NCBI GenBank assembly: GCA_049487715.1
Contig: CP150546.1
Coordinates: 1,054,001-1,118,000, forward strand
Length of the DNA stretch: 64,000 nucleotides
Origin: Pycnococcus provasolii
Taxonomy: Eukaryota; Chlorophyta; Pseudoscourfieldiophyceae; Pseudoscourfieldiales
Reading direction: 5' to 3'
Shown here: one piece after another, positions 1 through 9,593 of the stretch
How the letters are laid out: every line of letters starts with the position of its first letter
How positions within the stretch are numbered: position 1 is the first letter of the stretch
Notes under the pieces: generated by a model
What the model was told of the DNA's origin: nothing
Database searches by the model: none
What the model saw: the letters and a program-made list of their open reading frames with translations, nothing else
Made by a program: the position numbers and the translations under genes

Positions 1-1094
1 CCGCGGGTCCCGATGCAAACGATTTGGCGATGCTTGCAAGGATGCCGTTGCAGACAGCGGCAGGTGGCCATGGAAGTATGTACCCATGGCTAAGCAAGCA
101 ATTCTTGGAGGAGAAGGAACGCTTCCTTGGACCACATGCACGTGCCGCACGTGGAGCTGCAGCTGAATCGGGCGTCACGACAGCGTCAGCAGGACGAGCT
201 CTTGCACTCGTGGCGCAGCCAGGCACACCAGCAGCACGAGCTGCGTTTTATACAGGTTCTCTACTTTCTGGCGACGCCACGGCTGACTCGGCACTTCGAG
301 CACCTCTCGGCGCGTCAACGACGGCTTTGTACTCGCCCACGGCTGCTCCTGTGCCCCCGTCCGTTGCTGCCAAGGACGCGGAAATCGCCGCCTTGCAAGA
401 GCGCCTGGCGGCACTCGAGATGCAGGTGAAGAATGCAGCAACACCCGCGCCGGCAGCTGCAACGTCTGCGCCGGCAGCCAGTTCTGCGCAGATGCCAATT
501 GCCGCGGCACCTGTCGACTTTTCTAAGGGCCCGACGCGTGATGGCTACCTGGAGTGGCTCCGCATGAACAACGGGCGCCTTACACCGCAGATGTTGCTAT
601 CGGGTGCAGCACAGCCACCGCCAGCGATTGGCATTGGCGCACCGCGGTATGGGATGGCGGCAACGTCGAGCTACATGGCTACTGCGACGCGACCGCAGTA
701 TACGGGAGGGCTGTCGACGGGAGTGTTTCCAGAACCGAGTGCGGGATCTTCCTTGTATCTCACGACGAGCGCACTGCGTACCAGCGCGCCAGGTCTCGCA
801 GGCGTTACGTCAGCCTCACGCACGCAGGTGCCGCTAACGCAATCAAAGCCTGCATACACGCCCGTGACAAGCACGCGACTATTCACAACGCCCGCACCAG
901 GTGCTGGCGCAACGTCGCCATTGCCTCGCGTGCCTCTGAACTTTACGCCCGCCGCGGCGGCAGCGCCCGCGCCCGAGCTTTCGACTCCGGAAACGAATTC
1001 CTGGAGTGACAGAGGTGGGCGCAAAAACCGGCGCATGACCGTGATGCAGAATCATTCCGCGTTTTCAAAGTATGCCTACACCAACGAGACCTAA
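1..1094 (+). CDS. Ala/Pro/Thr-rich hypothetical protein, 5' partial
   Basis: The reading frame is open from the window edge, so the true start lies upstream; the first visible ATG is at 30 and the stop is TAA at 1092-1094. I do not recognise the family. The visible C-terminal part of about 360 residues is rich in Ala, Pro, Ser and Thr. A short charged heptad-like stretch (KDAEIAALQERLAALEMQV) should form a coiled coil, followed by an Ala/Pro linker and a more ordered patch (DGYLEWLRMNNGRLTPQMLL). The tail is basic (GGRKNRR). The composition suggests a largely disordered scaffold or nucleic-acid-associated protein, but that is inference only. The stop lies about 70 bp from the 3' end of the convergent ABC transporter gene, so the two genes are tail to tail. 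Confidence 0.55.
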   Translation, partial: AGPDANDLAMLARMPLQTAAGGHGSMYPWLSKQFLEEKERFLGPHARAARGAAAESGVTTASAGRALALVAQPGTPAARAAFYTGSLLSGDATADSALRAPLGASTTALYSPTAAPVPPSVAAKDAEIAALQERLAALEMQVKNAATPAPAAATSAPAASSAQMPIAAAPVDFSKGPTRDGYLEWLRMNNGRLTPQMLLSGAAQPPPAIGIGAPRYGMAATSSYMATATRPQYTGGLSTGVFPEPSAGSSLYLTTSALRTSAPGLAGVTSASRTQVPLTQSKPAYTPVTSTRLFTTPAPGAGATSPLPRVPLNFTPAAAAAPAPELSTPETNSWSDRGGRKNRRMTVMQNHSAFSKYAYTNET

Positions 1095-1165
1095 AGAATT
1101 TCGCGGAAGGGGGTTAACGACGAGTGTGAAACATTTTTCATCAGTTGAGTAAAAACTGCAATTCG

Positions 1166-4100
1166 TTACATTTTGTTGAGAAGATTAGCCGAAGAACTGT
1201 TCTTCATCCGGCGAGCGGCAGCCATCATTCTTGCAAACGCGCCCGCTGAATTTCCCAACAACTTCTCTGGCGAGTCAAATTCAAGCACTTCGCCCTTCTC
1301 CAGAACAAGAATCTTGTCTCCGTCGCTGATCGTGTGCAGCCGATGCGCGATGGTGAGCGTAGTCGCCTCCGCAAAACGCGTTCGTATTGTATTCTGGATC
1401 AGTGCATCCGTGTTGTGGTCGATATTGCTCGTCGCCTCGTCCATGACGAGCACCTTCTTCGCGCGAAGTAGGGCACGGCTCAGACAAAGCAGCTGGCGCT
1501 GCCCAGTACTCAGATTCGCGCCCTGCTCCTTCACCTCGAAGTCAAGGCCGCCGAGATTGGTCACCTGCTCCTTCATTCCCACCTCCTCGAGCGCCTCCAG
1601 TAATTTGTGCGACGCAAATTCGTCGAACGGGTCGAGGTTGCTCCTGATTGTGCCGCTGAACAGCACAGGATCCTGAGGCACGAAGCTGAGATTCTTGCGC
1701 AAATCACGGAGCCCGATCGCGCCTGTGTCTATGCCATCAATGCGAATCGAGCCACTGAGCGGCTCGGTGATTCGGAATAGCGCCAGCACGAGCGTGCTCT
1801 TCCCACAACCGGTGCGGCCGCAGATGCCCACGTCCTCACCACCAGCAACATGAAATGTAACGTCTCGCAGGACGAGCGGCAGATCGGGGCGATACTGCAC
1901 GCACAGTCTTTCGACGCTGATCGAACCACGCTGCGGCCAGTTGTACGGAGGGCGGTGCTCTGCAATGATCCACGGAGCTTCCGGCTCCACCTCATCGTAC
2001 GCCGTGACGCGCTCGACGGAGTTCATCTCGTTCTCCACCTCGCCGCTCTGTCGCACCATCCAGCTTAGCAGCCCGGTAATCGCGACGGAGTTGGACAACA
2101 CGAGGCCCGCAAGACCCGCGACGAGGTCGCGATGCAGCGTGGCGATACCAAGAGCTGCCGCAAGAACAATCGCATTTCCCATCGATTCTATGCGCACGCT
2201 CAGCCAGCGGTTCAGGCAGGGAAAGGCGAAGCTCGCGCGGTTGGAGTACGCGAGCTTATCAACCGCGCCGTGGATGAACTGTCGCTCAAGGCCAAATGCG
2301 CGGATCGTGCTGAGTCCTGCGACCGTCTCGCCAAAGTGGTTGAAGATGGGGCTGCGCGCAATCGAATCGAGTCGCTTGATCTCACGGCTGCTCGAAATGT
2401 ACGCATTCTGCACAATCCTGTACCAATATGCGATGGGAGCGATGGCCACAATCGCCGCTGGCGTGATAATCATTACGATGGCGATTTGAAACACGGCTGT
2501 GGTGACGCAAAACAGATATCCCTGCATGCTCGCTGGCAACGCGAGGTCAATGCTCTCGGTGTCCTTCGTGAAGCGGTTGATCAGGCGTCCCGTAGGCTGC
2601 GTGTCAAAGAACTTCATCGGGAGGTGAAAGACCGTTGTCAGCAGGTTGTCGTGCAGCACCGCCGCGGCCCGCAGCGAGCCGTAAACCATGGCCAAGCTCT
2701 GCATGAAGCGTGTGACACAGAAGACGATGGAGATGCCCGCGTAGACACCGAGGTAATACCCAAATGAACTCTGCCGGTCCACGCTGCTGCTCCACACGGC
2801 GAGCCAGTAGTCCTTCCCAATGGAAAAAGCCTGAACGCACGTATAAAGCAGAAGCAGCGCAGGGGGTATGAATGCGCCGAACGCGCGAATGTAACGCATA
2901 TAGATCCCGCTATCGACGGATCCTTCTGCGCGCTCCTCTTTCTGCACAAGTCGTCCTTCGGTGGCAGTACTTTTCGCGCCTTGTTCAGCAGTCGCCTGGC
3001 CCTTCTCTGCGCTCTTATCTTTGACCGCTGCATTGACGCTGCGGTCAAAGATAGCAAGCTTTTCCGGTGCGGGAGCAGGCGCAGCCGCGTTGCTTTCGTC
3101 CGCCGTTATCGCAACTTCCGCATCGTCGCCTCCATCATCCGCATTGACGCCACCATGAGACTCTTCAAGCCAACGCCGAATTTCGTCGACGTCTTTCAGT
3201 TCGTCAAATGTTCCGCGTGCGAACACGCGACCACCGCGCATCACCACGATCGTGTCAGCTGCGGATGTGAACTGCAGCTGGTGGGTGACAAGGATGCGCG
3301 TCTTGCCAGCCAAGAAGGTGCAGATGCACTGCTCGAACAGATGCTTTCCCACGTGCGCATCCACTGCGCTGAGAGGGTCGTCAAGCATCACCACGTCGCC
3401 GTCAAGGTAGCATGCACGAGCAAGCGCGACGCGGTGCTTCTGACCACCCGATAGGTTCACGCCCTTTTCCCCAATCTCAGTCATCTCTCCCGCGGGGAGC
3501 GCCTGCAGATCCGCCGACAAGCTGCACGCTTCGATCACGCGATTGTAGCGGTCGGCGTTGTACTCCCTTCCACACAGGATGTTATCGCGCACCGTGGCGT
3601 TTTGGATCCACGGATCCTGAGCTGTGTACGCGATGCGGCCCTTGAGGTGAAGTCGCCCACGCAACGATGCCGCCAGCTCGTCGTGGCAGTCGTGAAGCTC
3701 GCCGAGAAGGCTAGCAAGTAGAGTTGTCTTGCCGCTACCCACTTCCCCGATCACCACCGTTAGGCTTCCTCGCTTAAATGCGAGAGGTTCGTCGAACACG
3801 AGAGCGAAGCGGTCGTCCGCCACCTCGTCCTCGGGCAGCGCGATCGACGTTCCCTCGTCCTCGTCAACCATGTCCATTATGCCTCCGCCACGGCTCGTGC
3901 CGAGTCTCAGCTTATCGCGTAGTGAGCGCATGCGCTGCACGATGGATGGTTTCGCCTTCGTCGCCTTCGCATTCGCCGCCTCCTCTCGCTTTCGTTCCTG
4001 CTCCTTGATCCAGTTCGACTTGCTGCTCCACTTGAATGTCCCGACGACACCGACTTCATTCGTGGGATCCGCGGAGGTAATCTGCTTCTCGAGTTCTTCA

Positions 4101-5458
4101 TTGGACTGCGCATCCGTACCACCTGCCTTTTCCTCTTCCACGAAGAAGCGCGCGAGTCGACCCACGGAAACGTTCGCCTGGATGATCTGCGCAATCTGCC
4201 GCGGGAACATCATCAACGGAAAGCGAAGGTTGTTGAACAAGCTCAGCGCGGTGAACGCGACGCTAGGTGTGAGCGTCTTGCCCATGCATGCAAAGGCGGT
4301 GAACGTGGTGACGGCAACGAGGATTGGATTGACGACGAACAGGAACGTCATGATTGAGTTGTAGATGACGCTGCGCCGGGCCTCCGCAATCTCGAGGGCG
4401 CGCAGCTCGCGTATGCGCCTCAGGTACGGCACCTCCCAGCTGTACAGCTTGATCGTCTTCACTCCACCGATGGACTCGGTGCACAGTTTAACGCGTGCGT
4501 CCGTCTGTCGCAGGAGCTCCTTTCGAACGGACTGCATTTTCTCCACGAGTCGCTTGCTCACAGGCATGAGAACAAACATCGCGAGCACGCCTGCGAACGC
4601 GGGTACGAAGCCCACGACATATATGAGGTATCCCAGCGACGTGATGATCTGAAATGGCCCAGACCATACGACGTGTGCGTAAGGAGGCAGCTCGTAGATC
4701 TTCGACGTGTCGTTGGACTGGTAGTTGATGATCGTGCCCACGCCGAGCCGCCGCACCACGCCACCCGTGAGCCTGCTCGCCTTGGCGAACACCGCGGCAA
4801 TCAGCCCCGTCTTGAGATGAAGCTGGAGGCGGAAGAGGATGTGAAAGTACTGGTTCACGGTGAGTGTCTGCAGCTGATTGACTGTGTACAGAGCGACGGC
4901 AAGCCCGACGCCCTTGGCAATGCCGTGCGAGCTGTCATGTCCGCCGCTGGTGTCCGCCGCCTCGATGTGAAGCAGGAAATATCTCAGTATGACGGGGCTG
5001 AGGAACTGCAGGCAGTCGTGCCCAAATTTATACAGGCCCGCGCGCACGAAAGGTGCCTTGTACGTGTCCCATATGGCCCAAAAGAGCGCGCACTTTCCAT
5101 TGGCCGTTCTCCTGGCGAGCCGTCTTGAAAAGTACGTCGCCTTTTCGTTCGGCTCGTCCTGCATCGTCGTCGGCCACAGGTCGTCGTGCTGTAGCGCCTT
5201 CGTGGCGCCTAGTGCGACAAGCGGATTCACCCAGCTGAACGTCCATCGCGACGCGACGGAGGCGAGCTCTTCGGGCGACAGTTCCACACGTGACGAAGAT
5301 GCGCCGCCATCGTCATCGTCACCACCCCGGGATACGCGGCGGAAGGACGACGAGATCGAGTTGTCCTCCTCCCCAAGCACGTCGTCGAGGTCGTCGGAGT
5401 CGTCCAGCAGGAGCGAGAAGCCTCGAGAGACCACCGCGCCACGGAACCAACCCGCCAT
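1166..5458 (-). CDS. ABC transporter, subfamily C (MRP-type) full transporter
   Basis: The product is about 1430 residues and has the ABCC short form TMD1-NBD1-TMD2-NBD2 with no TMD0. The start chosen is the first ATG, at 5458 (MAGWFRGAVV), in good context (GCC ATG G); frame upstream of it has only a GTG. Membrane domain 1 is about 133-443. NBD1 has Walker A GEVGSGKTT (571-579), signature LSGGQ (669-673) and Walker B ending VMLDDPLSAVD. TMD2 is about 855-1150. NBD2 has Walker A GRTGCGKST (1214-1222), signature LSTGQ (1316-1320) and Walker B VLVMDEATSNID with catalytic Glu 1341. The Asp in place of Glu after Walker B of NBD1 is the usual ABCC asymmetry, so NBD1 hydrolyses weakly. Relatives export glutathione or other organic-anion conjugates at the vacuolar or plasma membrane. 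The substrate cannot be told here. The linker about 440-560 is charged and includes a long basic insert. Confidence 0.93.
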   Translation of the reverse strand: MAGWFRGAVVSRGFSLLLDDSDDLDDVLGEEDNSISSSFRRVSRGGDDDDGGASSSRVELSPEELASVASRWTFSWVNPLVALGATKALQHDDLWPTTMQDEPNEKATYFSRRLARRTANGKCALFWAIWDTYKAPFVRAGLYKFGHDCLQFLSPVILRYFLLHIEAADTSGGHDSSHGIAKGVGLAVALYTVNQLQTLTVNQYFHILFRLQLHLKTGLIAAVFAKASRLTGGVVRRLGVGTIINYQSNDTSKIYELPPYAHVVWSGPFQIITSLGYLIYVVGFVPAFAGVLAMFVLMPVSKRLVEKMQSVRKELLRQTDARVKLCTESIGGVKTIKLYSWEVPYLRRIRELRALEIAEARRSVIYNSIMTFLFVVNPILVAVTTFTAFACMGKTLTPSVAFTALSLFNNLRFPLMMFPRQIAQIIQANVSVGRLARFFVEEEKAGGTDAQSNEELEKQITSADPTNEVGVVGTFKWSSKSNWIKEQERKREEAANAKATKAKPSIVQRMRSLRDKLRLGTSRGGGIMDMVDEDEGTSIALPEDEVADDRFALVFDEPLAFKRGSLTVVIGEVGSGKTTLLASLLGELHDCHDELAASLRGRLHLKGRIAYTAQDPWIQNATVRDNILCGREYNADRYNRVIEACSLSADLQALPAGEMTEIGEKGVNLSGGQKHRVALARACYLDGDVVMLDDPLSAVDAHVGKHLFEQCICTFLAGKTRILVTHQLQFTSAADTIVVMRGGRVFARGTFDELKDVDEIRRWLEESHGGVNADDGGDDAEVAITADESNAAAPAPAPEKLAIFDRSVNAAVKDKSAEKGQATAEQGAKSTATEGRLVQKEERAEGSVDSGIYMRYIRAFGAFIPPALLLLYTCVQAFSIGKDYWLAVWSSSVDRQSSFGYYLGVYAGISIVFCVTRFMQSLAMVYGSLRAAAVLHDNLLTTVFHLPMKFFDTQPTGRLINRFTKDTESIDLALPASMQGYLFCVTTAVFQIAIVMIITPAAIVAIAPIAYWYRIVQNAYISSSREIKRLDSIARSPIFNHFGETVAGLSTIRAFGLERQFIHGAVDKLAYSNRASFAFPCLNRWLSVRIESMGNAIVLAAALGIATLHRDLVAGLAGLVLSNSVAITGLLSWMVRQSGEVENEMNSVERVTAYDEVEPEAPWIIAEHRPPYNWPQRGSISVERLCVQYRPDLPLVLRDVTFHVAGGEDVGICGRTGCGKSTLVLALFRITEPLSGSIRIDGIDTGAIGLRDLRKNLSFVPQDPVLFSGTIRSNLDPFDEFASHKLLEALEEVGMKEQVTNLGGLDFEVKEQGANLSTGQRQLLCLSRALLRAKKVLVMDEATSNIDHNTDALIQNTIRTRFAEATTLTIAHRLHTISDGDKILVLEKGEVLEFDSPEKLLGNSAGAFARMMAAARRMKNSSSANLLNKM

Positions 5459-5676
5459 GGCGCAGTTGGCGAGAAATGGGGAGGGGCGGTCACGTGATAC
5501 CACGACCACAAACCAAGAACAAGAACAAGAAAACTGACTACTGGGGGTTTGGGAAAATCAGAATCGGGGTCACGATTCGGGTTTGGTATGTTTCACTGGC
5601 CTTCTGGAGTTGAGTTAAGGGCAGGTGTGTACACGTGTTTGTGTTTTCGAAGAGAAGTACGATAGTACCCTAGTAG
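5459..5676. other. Short intergenic region upstream of the ABCC gene
   Basis: This is the 5' flank of the transporter gene and it runs into telomere-like repeats. No gene or clear promoter element is visible. Confidence 0.5.
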
Positions 5677-5738
5677 TTACGCTAGGGTTACGCTAGGGTT
5701 ACGCTAGGGTTAGGGCTAGGGTTACTGCTAGGGTTACG
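5677..5738 (+). repeat. Degenerate telomere-like tract 1
   Basis: The tract holds repeats of an 11-mer TTACGCTAGGG mixed with TTAGGG and GCTAGGG units. It opens the duplicated segment that also precedes the OGG1 gene at 9524. The strand orientation is the same in both places. Confidence 0.8.
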
Positions 5739-6152
5739 GCAGATTGCGTTATCTGCGCCGTTACACGTGCTTTCAGCATGTCATTTTTTGTATACGATAC
5801 CTTCTAATTATGCTTAAGATGATGCCATATCAAACTTAAACAGATCTGGATAAAAAAATTTACCGATACATAATTCGCATCTCCAAGAGAATGCACGAGA
5901 CGAACTTGTGCGTAAGTTTACTTATGTCATAAATATTTTGCAATTCCACACAAACTTTTTCGTACGGCGAGGAGGTGTTGCGCACGTTGTCGCAGCGCGT
6001 GCGCGAGGTCTTCGGCACGTCGTACACGCCGACACTTAGCTTAAAATCACGTCTGAGTGGTCGGGAACACGGTCGTAAGCAAACCCCCAATCAGAATTTT
6101 TGGTGTGATTCGGGGTTTGCTCTCGCTGAAAACATAGATAATGTTACTGCTG

Positions 6153-6391
6153 TTACATCTTCTTGCCTTTCTTATTGGCAGGCGGCGGCGGCGGCGGCGG
6201 CGATTTAGGAGGAGGAGGAGGCGTGCGTCCGCCTCCTCCTCCCGCGTCGCTGAGACGTCGCTTTTCTTCTGCGGCGTGGGTGTTCGCACCTCCTCTGGCA
6301 ACTCCTTCATCTTCCAATGCAATTCGGCAAGGAAGAGCGCATTGTGCGCCCAACCGCAGTACGCGCCAAACTTGTCGTAGAAAATGCCCTG
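6153..6391 (-). pseudogene. Truncated, frameshifted 3' fragment of an OGG1 gene
   Basis: This is the C-terminal piece of the 8-oxoguanine glycosylase gene found intact at 10006-11442. It retains codons for the WAHNALFLAELHWKMKELPEE region and the Gly-rich and Pro-rich tail ending NKKGKKM, with the stop at 6153-6155. It is broken twice. The catalytic domain is missing beyond 6391, and a run of five T in the intact gene (near 10114) is four T here (near 6260), which shifts the frame. It lies in the spacer between the ABCC and WD40 genes and is most likely not expressed as protein. Confidence 0.85.
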
Positions 6392-6506
6392 ACTACTAGG
6401 TAGGGAGCTCAGGAGCCAAAGCTTTAGGCGTATCTTATTCTTTTATGTTCGTACGGTACCGTACCGGGTAAGTTTAGTCGTTTTTGTTTTCAAGGGAAAG
6501 TAAACT
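6392..6506. other. Short intergenic spacer
   Basis: Unique sequence between the duplicated OGG1 fragment and the stop of the WD40 gene. It contains the short palindrome-like GTACGGTACCGTAC and no gene. Confidence 0.4.
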
Positions 6507-8795
6507 TTACTGGTTGGCGTTTGACGCCAACGCGTCCGCCAAACGCTTGCGACCGTCAACCTCCTCCTCCTCAGGACGCTCGATGCCCTCCAAACGGAAC
6601 ACGCAAACGCTGCCGTCGGAACCACCAGCCACGAGCACGGGACTCGCTGTGCCGAACAGCATGCACGAAAACTTCACCGAGGGACTCGAGTAGTTCACAC
6701 AAGGTTTCAGGGTCGACGCCTGCAGGTCCCAAACCTCTACGCGGCCGTCCGCAGTCACATTCGCAAACACCGTGCTGTTCGTGGGCGACCAAGACATGTC
6801 CGTCACGGCGGCATTGCCGCTCTGGAATGTCAGCAGCGGATCCTCGCGCCCCTCGGACCAAAGACGAACCGTCCAATCTGCCGAGGCTGACAGGAAGTGG
6901 CCGTTCTGCGAGAATGGTGACCAGGCAACCGTGTACACCGGTCCCATGTGACCTCGAAACGTTTCCAGGTACTGCTCGCTGTAGCTGCAGCTGCACTTGT
7001 GAATCAGTCCCTCCTCCGTGCCAACGACGTACATAGTCGTGTCGCGAGGCGAGAAGGCAAACGACATGCCAGACGCCTTGCGGCTGATGAAAGCTTCCGT
7101 TTTCTGGTTCAGCTTCGAGATGGCGTTGCTCATGTTCTCGTCGTTTGGCAACTTCACAGCCTTCTTTGGCCCAAGAGACTTGAGCTTCATGATGTCTGCG
7201 TACTCCAATCCCTTGGACGTGCTCCACTCGACGACACGGCCGTCGCTCGACGTCGACACGAGCGCCTCGCCACGCTCCGAGCCCTTCTCCACCCAGTGCA
7301 GCTTCCACACAGGGTCGCTGTGCTTCCCGCTATTGTGCGTAGCCTCGAGGACCGGCTCGCCGCCAGCAACCGCCCGGCCATCGAAGATTGACACGCCGCC
7401 ATCGTACGTACCGACGGCAAGCATGGACGGGTTTCGCAGCGACCAGTCGAGTGCAGTCACGCCGCTGCGGCACTCGAACCACGTGTCCGGGTAGCTAGGA
7501 TTCTTCAGGCTCCAGAAGGCGACGAGGCCCGTCTTCTTCTCGCCAAAGTCCAGCTGGCCGTATCCGACGGCGAGCACGTCGCGGCGCACCTTGTTCCACG
7601 CGAGGCAGGTGACATTCCTTCCCTTGGTGAGGTCACATCCAAACTTCCAGAGCAAGTCGATGCCCATCACACCCGGCTTGGGCGGATATGCCCTGAGGAT
7701 TCGGAAGTCGCGGTACATGAGCATTTTGTCGTGGTAGCTGTTCTGCGTGACGGCGCGCTCCATGTACGCGAGTGCCGCGTCGAGGCCGGGCACGTCCGTG
7801 AGCGGCGTGCGCTTCGGAAGGTCGTCGTCGCGCTCGTCTTCGTCGTTCTGCGACGCGACGAGGGAGAGAAAGTCGCTGGACGCGGCGATGGAGTGCTCGA
7901 GGCTGCTCGTTCCGGTTTTGCCGCTCGACGCGGCGCCGGCGCCCCCGGCTGGTGCGGGAGACATGACGTCCTCCTCCTCCCTGCCGTCGTCCTTCTCTTC
8001 GAAGGCGTCGGCGATGTCCCACGCCGTGGCCTCGCACGCGACGGTCTCTGTGCCCACCTTGGCCATCTGCGACTCCTTCGTCTTTCGCAGACTTGGAAGT
8101 GTCTGGCTAAATCCAGTGACGTAGTTTTCACTTCCGATTTTGTCCTTGAGCAGCTTTGCATACGCCGCGTTGGACGCCGTGACAGCATCCGCGGTGGGGT
8201 GGTCCGCCGCAACGCACCGGCTTGGCTGGTCAAACATCTGGAGCGTTTCCGTCTCCTCTAGGATACGCACAACCTTGGCTTCGAGGTCCACCTCGCTGAG
8301 CGGCTTACCACGCACGGTGGGCCCGACGACGACGAACGAGGTCACCGTTCCCTTTCCGTCCTTCCCACCGTCCTTGCCGCCGCCAAGGCTTGTATGGTCG
8401 TTGTCTCCGTCGACGCTCTCGCCGTCACTGCTGTGGCTGTACCCTCCGCTTCTGCTGAACCCCGTGCTGGACATGCGCTCCGCCAAGCTGTCGCTGTCGC
8501 TTCCCACGCCATCCGAGCCTTCGACGCCGTCGATGCCCGTGGATATGCGCGCGAGTGTGAGCGGCTTTGGCGTGACGTCCACCCCGTTTTCGTCGAAGAC
8601 TTGGATCTTGTCGGGCAGCGTCGTCTGCGACGAGTCTCCCGTCCTTCCTCGAGCTCTCGAGCGTCTCGAGGCGGTGACGACACTGCGCCTCCTCGACGTG
8701 GTTCCAGCGCGCGCGGAGTTGGGCGCGGACGAGTTCGCGAGCGAGGCGCGCCGGCCGTTTGTGCTTGCATCCCCCGTGGAGCCCGCGTCCGCCAT
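6507..8795 (-). CDS. DNAI4: WD40 protein, axonemal dynein intermediate chain 4 (WDR78/IC138) type
   Basis: The protein is 762 residues, with an ATG start at 8795. The N-terminal 340 residues are Ser/Arg-rich and acidic. They include the short conserved motif IQVFDENGVDVTPKPL (64-79) that I associate with the DNAI4/WDR78 and Chlamydomonas IC138 family. A WD40 beta-propeller follows from about 390 to 735, with blades such as GLVAFWSLKNP, VGTYDGGVSIFDGR, STSSDGRVVEWS, SASADWTVRLWS, NVTADGRVEVWD and GGSDGSVCVFRL. In the family this is an intermediate chain of the inner-arm I1/f dynein that regulates ciliary waveform, built in the cytoplasm and docked on the axoneme. Its presence implies a flagellate stage in the life cycle. 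A generic dynein intermediate chain is the main alternative. Confidence 0.82.
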   Translation of the reverse strand: MADAGSTGDASTNGRRASLANSSAPNSARAGTTSRRRSVVTASRRSRARGRTGDSSQTTLPDKIQVFDENGVDVTPKPLTLARISTGIDGVEGSDGVGSDSDSLAERMSSTGFSRSGGYSHSSDGESVDGDNDHTSLGGGKDGGKDGKGTVTSFVVVGPTVRGKPLSEVDLEAKVVRILEETETLQMFDQPSRCVAADHPTADAVTASNAAYAKLLKDKIGSENYVTGFSQTLPSLRKTKESQMAKVGTETVACEATAWDIADAFEEKDDGREEEDVMSPAPAGGAGAASSGKTGTSSLEHSIAASSDFLSLVASQNDEDERDDDLPKRTPLTDVPGLDAALAYMERAVTQNSYHDKMLMYRDFRILRAYPPKPGVMGIDLLWKFGCDLTKGRNVTCLAWNKVRRDVLAVGYGQLDFGEKKTGLVAFWSLKNPSYPDTWFECRSGVTALDWSLRNPSMLAVGTYDGGVSIFDGRAVAGGEPVLEATHNSGKHSDPVWKLHWVEKGSERGEALVSTSSDGRVVEWSTSKGLEYADIMKLKSLGPKKAVKLPNDENMSNAISKLNQKTEAFISRKASGMSFAFSPRDTTMYVVGTEEGLIHKCSCSYSEQYLETFRGHMGPVYTVAWSPFSQNGHFLSASADWTVRLWSEGREDPLLTFQSGNAAVTDMSWSPTNSTVFANVTADGRVEVWDLQASTLKPCVNYSSPSVKFSCMLFGTASPVLVAGGSDGSVCVFRLEGIERPEEEEVDGRKRLADALASNANQ

Positions 8796-9523
8796 TTCGG
8801 AAGAGCTGGCAAGGGGGGGGGGGGGCGGAGCTCGGCTCTTCGGACCTGGGACAGCTCTCAGTCTAAGGGGAGATTAGGAAGGAGGGCGACTTTGGAGGAG
8901 AACAAGCTTAGTCTAGCGACGGACTGGACTGGGACTGCCAAACCTGTTCTCCTCGCCAGTCACCAGTCTTCCCCCCCGTGGTGATCGAGCAAGTGCGACC
9001 TTGTACCTCGTACCTCGCCGACGACGTTTCACGACGCTGTCCCCCCCTCCAGGGATTGGGGTTGGGCACCACTTCACTGCCCCCCCCCCCCCCCCCTTAA
9101 GGCTACATAGTACAGTACTGACTAAACCTTTACAGTTCTGCCTCTTGTACGCTCTTGTAAGGGACTCACTCGTAGTTCTGCTCTGGGAAAAGCGCGATCC
9201 TCTCGCAGTCTCTCGCAGTCTCGCGAGACGAGACGAGACGAGGAAGGAGAAAAGCTCGGGCGTCTCGATGGGCAGCTGGGCACTGGGGGGAGGTTGGGAG
9301 AGGCCTTCTTCCTTCTTTGGAGTTCTATGCGCTCGGCTCAGCTCGTCAGGTCGGGCACTCGTCGGGCTGGCTGGGATGTGCACTTCACTCACTCAGTTTC
9401 ATTCACGCATTCAGTAGTAGGAAGGCCTTCCTCAGCTTCGTAGTTCTAGACTTCTATGAGTAAAACTTTTTAGTTGTGCTCTTGTGCAGCAAGGCCGCCA
9501 ACGACCGGTCAACCGGGATGCCC
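8796..9523. other. Intergenic region with homopolymer runs
   Basis: This is the 5' flank of the WD40 gene. It contains a G run near 8813-8826, a C run near 9082-9098 and a short repeat TCTCGCAGTC near 9201-9220. Open frames across it are low-complexity and I do not accept them as genes. A TCTCGCGAGA palindrome lies near 9219-9228; its role is unknown. Confidence 0.5.
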
Positions 9524-9593
9524 TACGCTAGGGTTACGCTAGGGTTACGCTAGGGTTACGGGGTTAGGGCTAGGGTTACTGCTAGGGTTACGG
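9524..9593 (+). repeat. Degenerate telomere-like tract 2
   Basis: Repeats of TTACGCTAGGG and TTAGGG-like units head the second copy of the duplicated segment, about 410 bp downstream of the OGG1 stop codon. Confidence 0.8.

Larger units (their letters stand above)
5677..6391. repeat. Segmental duplication, copy 1 (OGG1 3' region)
   Basis: This block of about 715 bp is nearly identical to 9524-10245. Both copies start in the telomere-like tract and share about 400 bp of A/T-rich 3' flank, then the last codons of OGG1. Homology stops abruptly at 6391, after the shared GTAGAAAATGCCCTG. A few substitutions and single-base indels separate the copies. Confidence 0.9.

Noticed and set aside
5459-5509. 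A 17-residue extension of the ABCC protein
   Set aside because: It would need a GTG start. The ATG at 5458 has a good context.
9219-9228. TCTCGCGAGA palindrome as a promoter element
   Set aside because: It matches a motif described in animal promoters, but it is single, embedded in a TCTCGCAG/GAGAC repeat, and far from a gene start.
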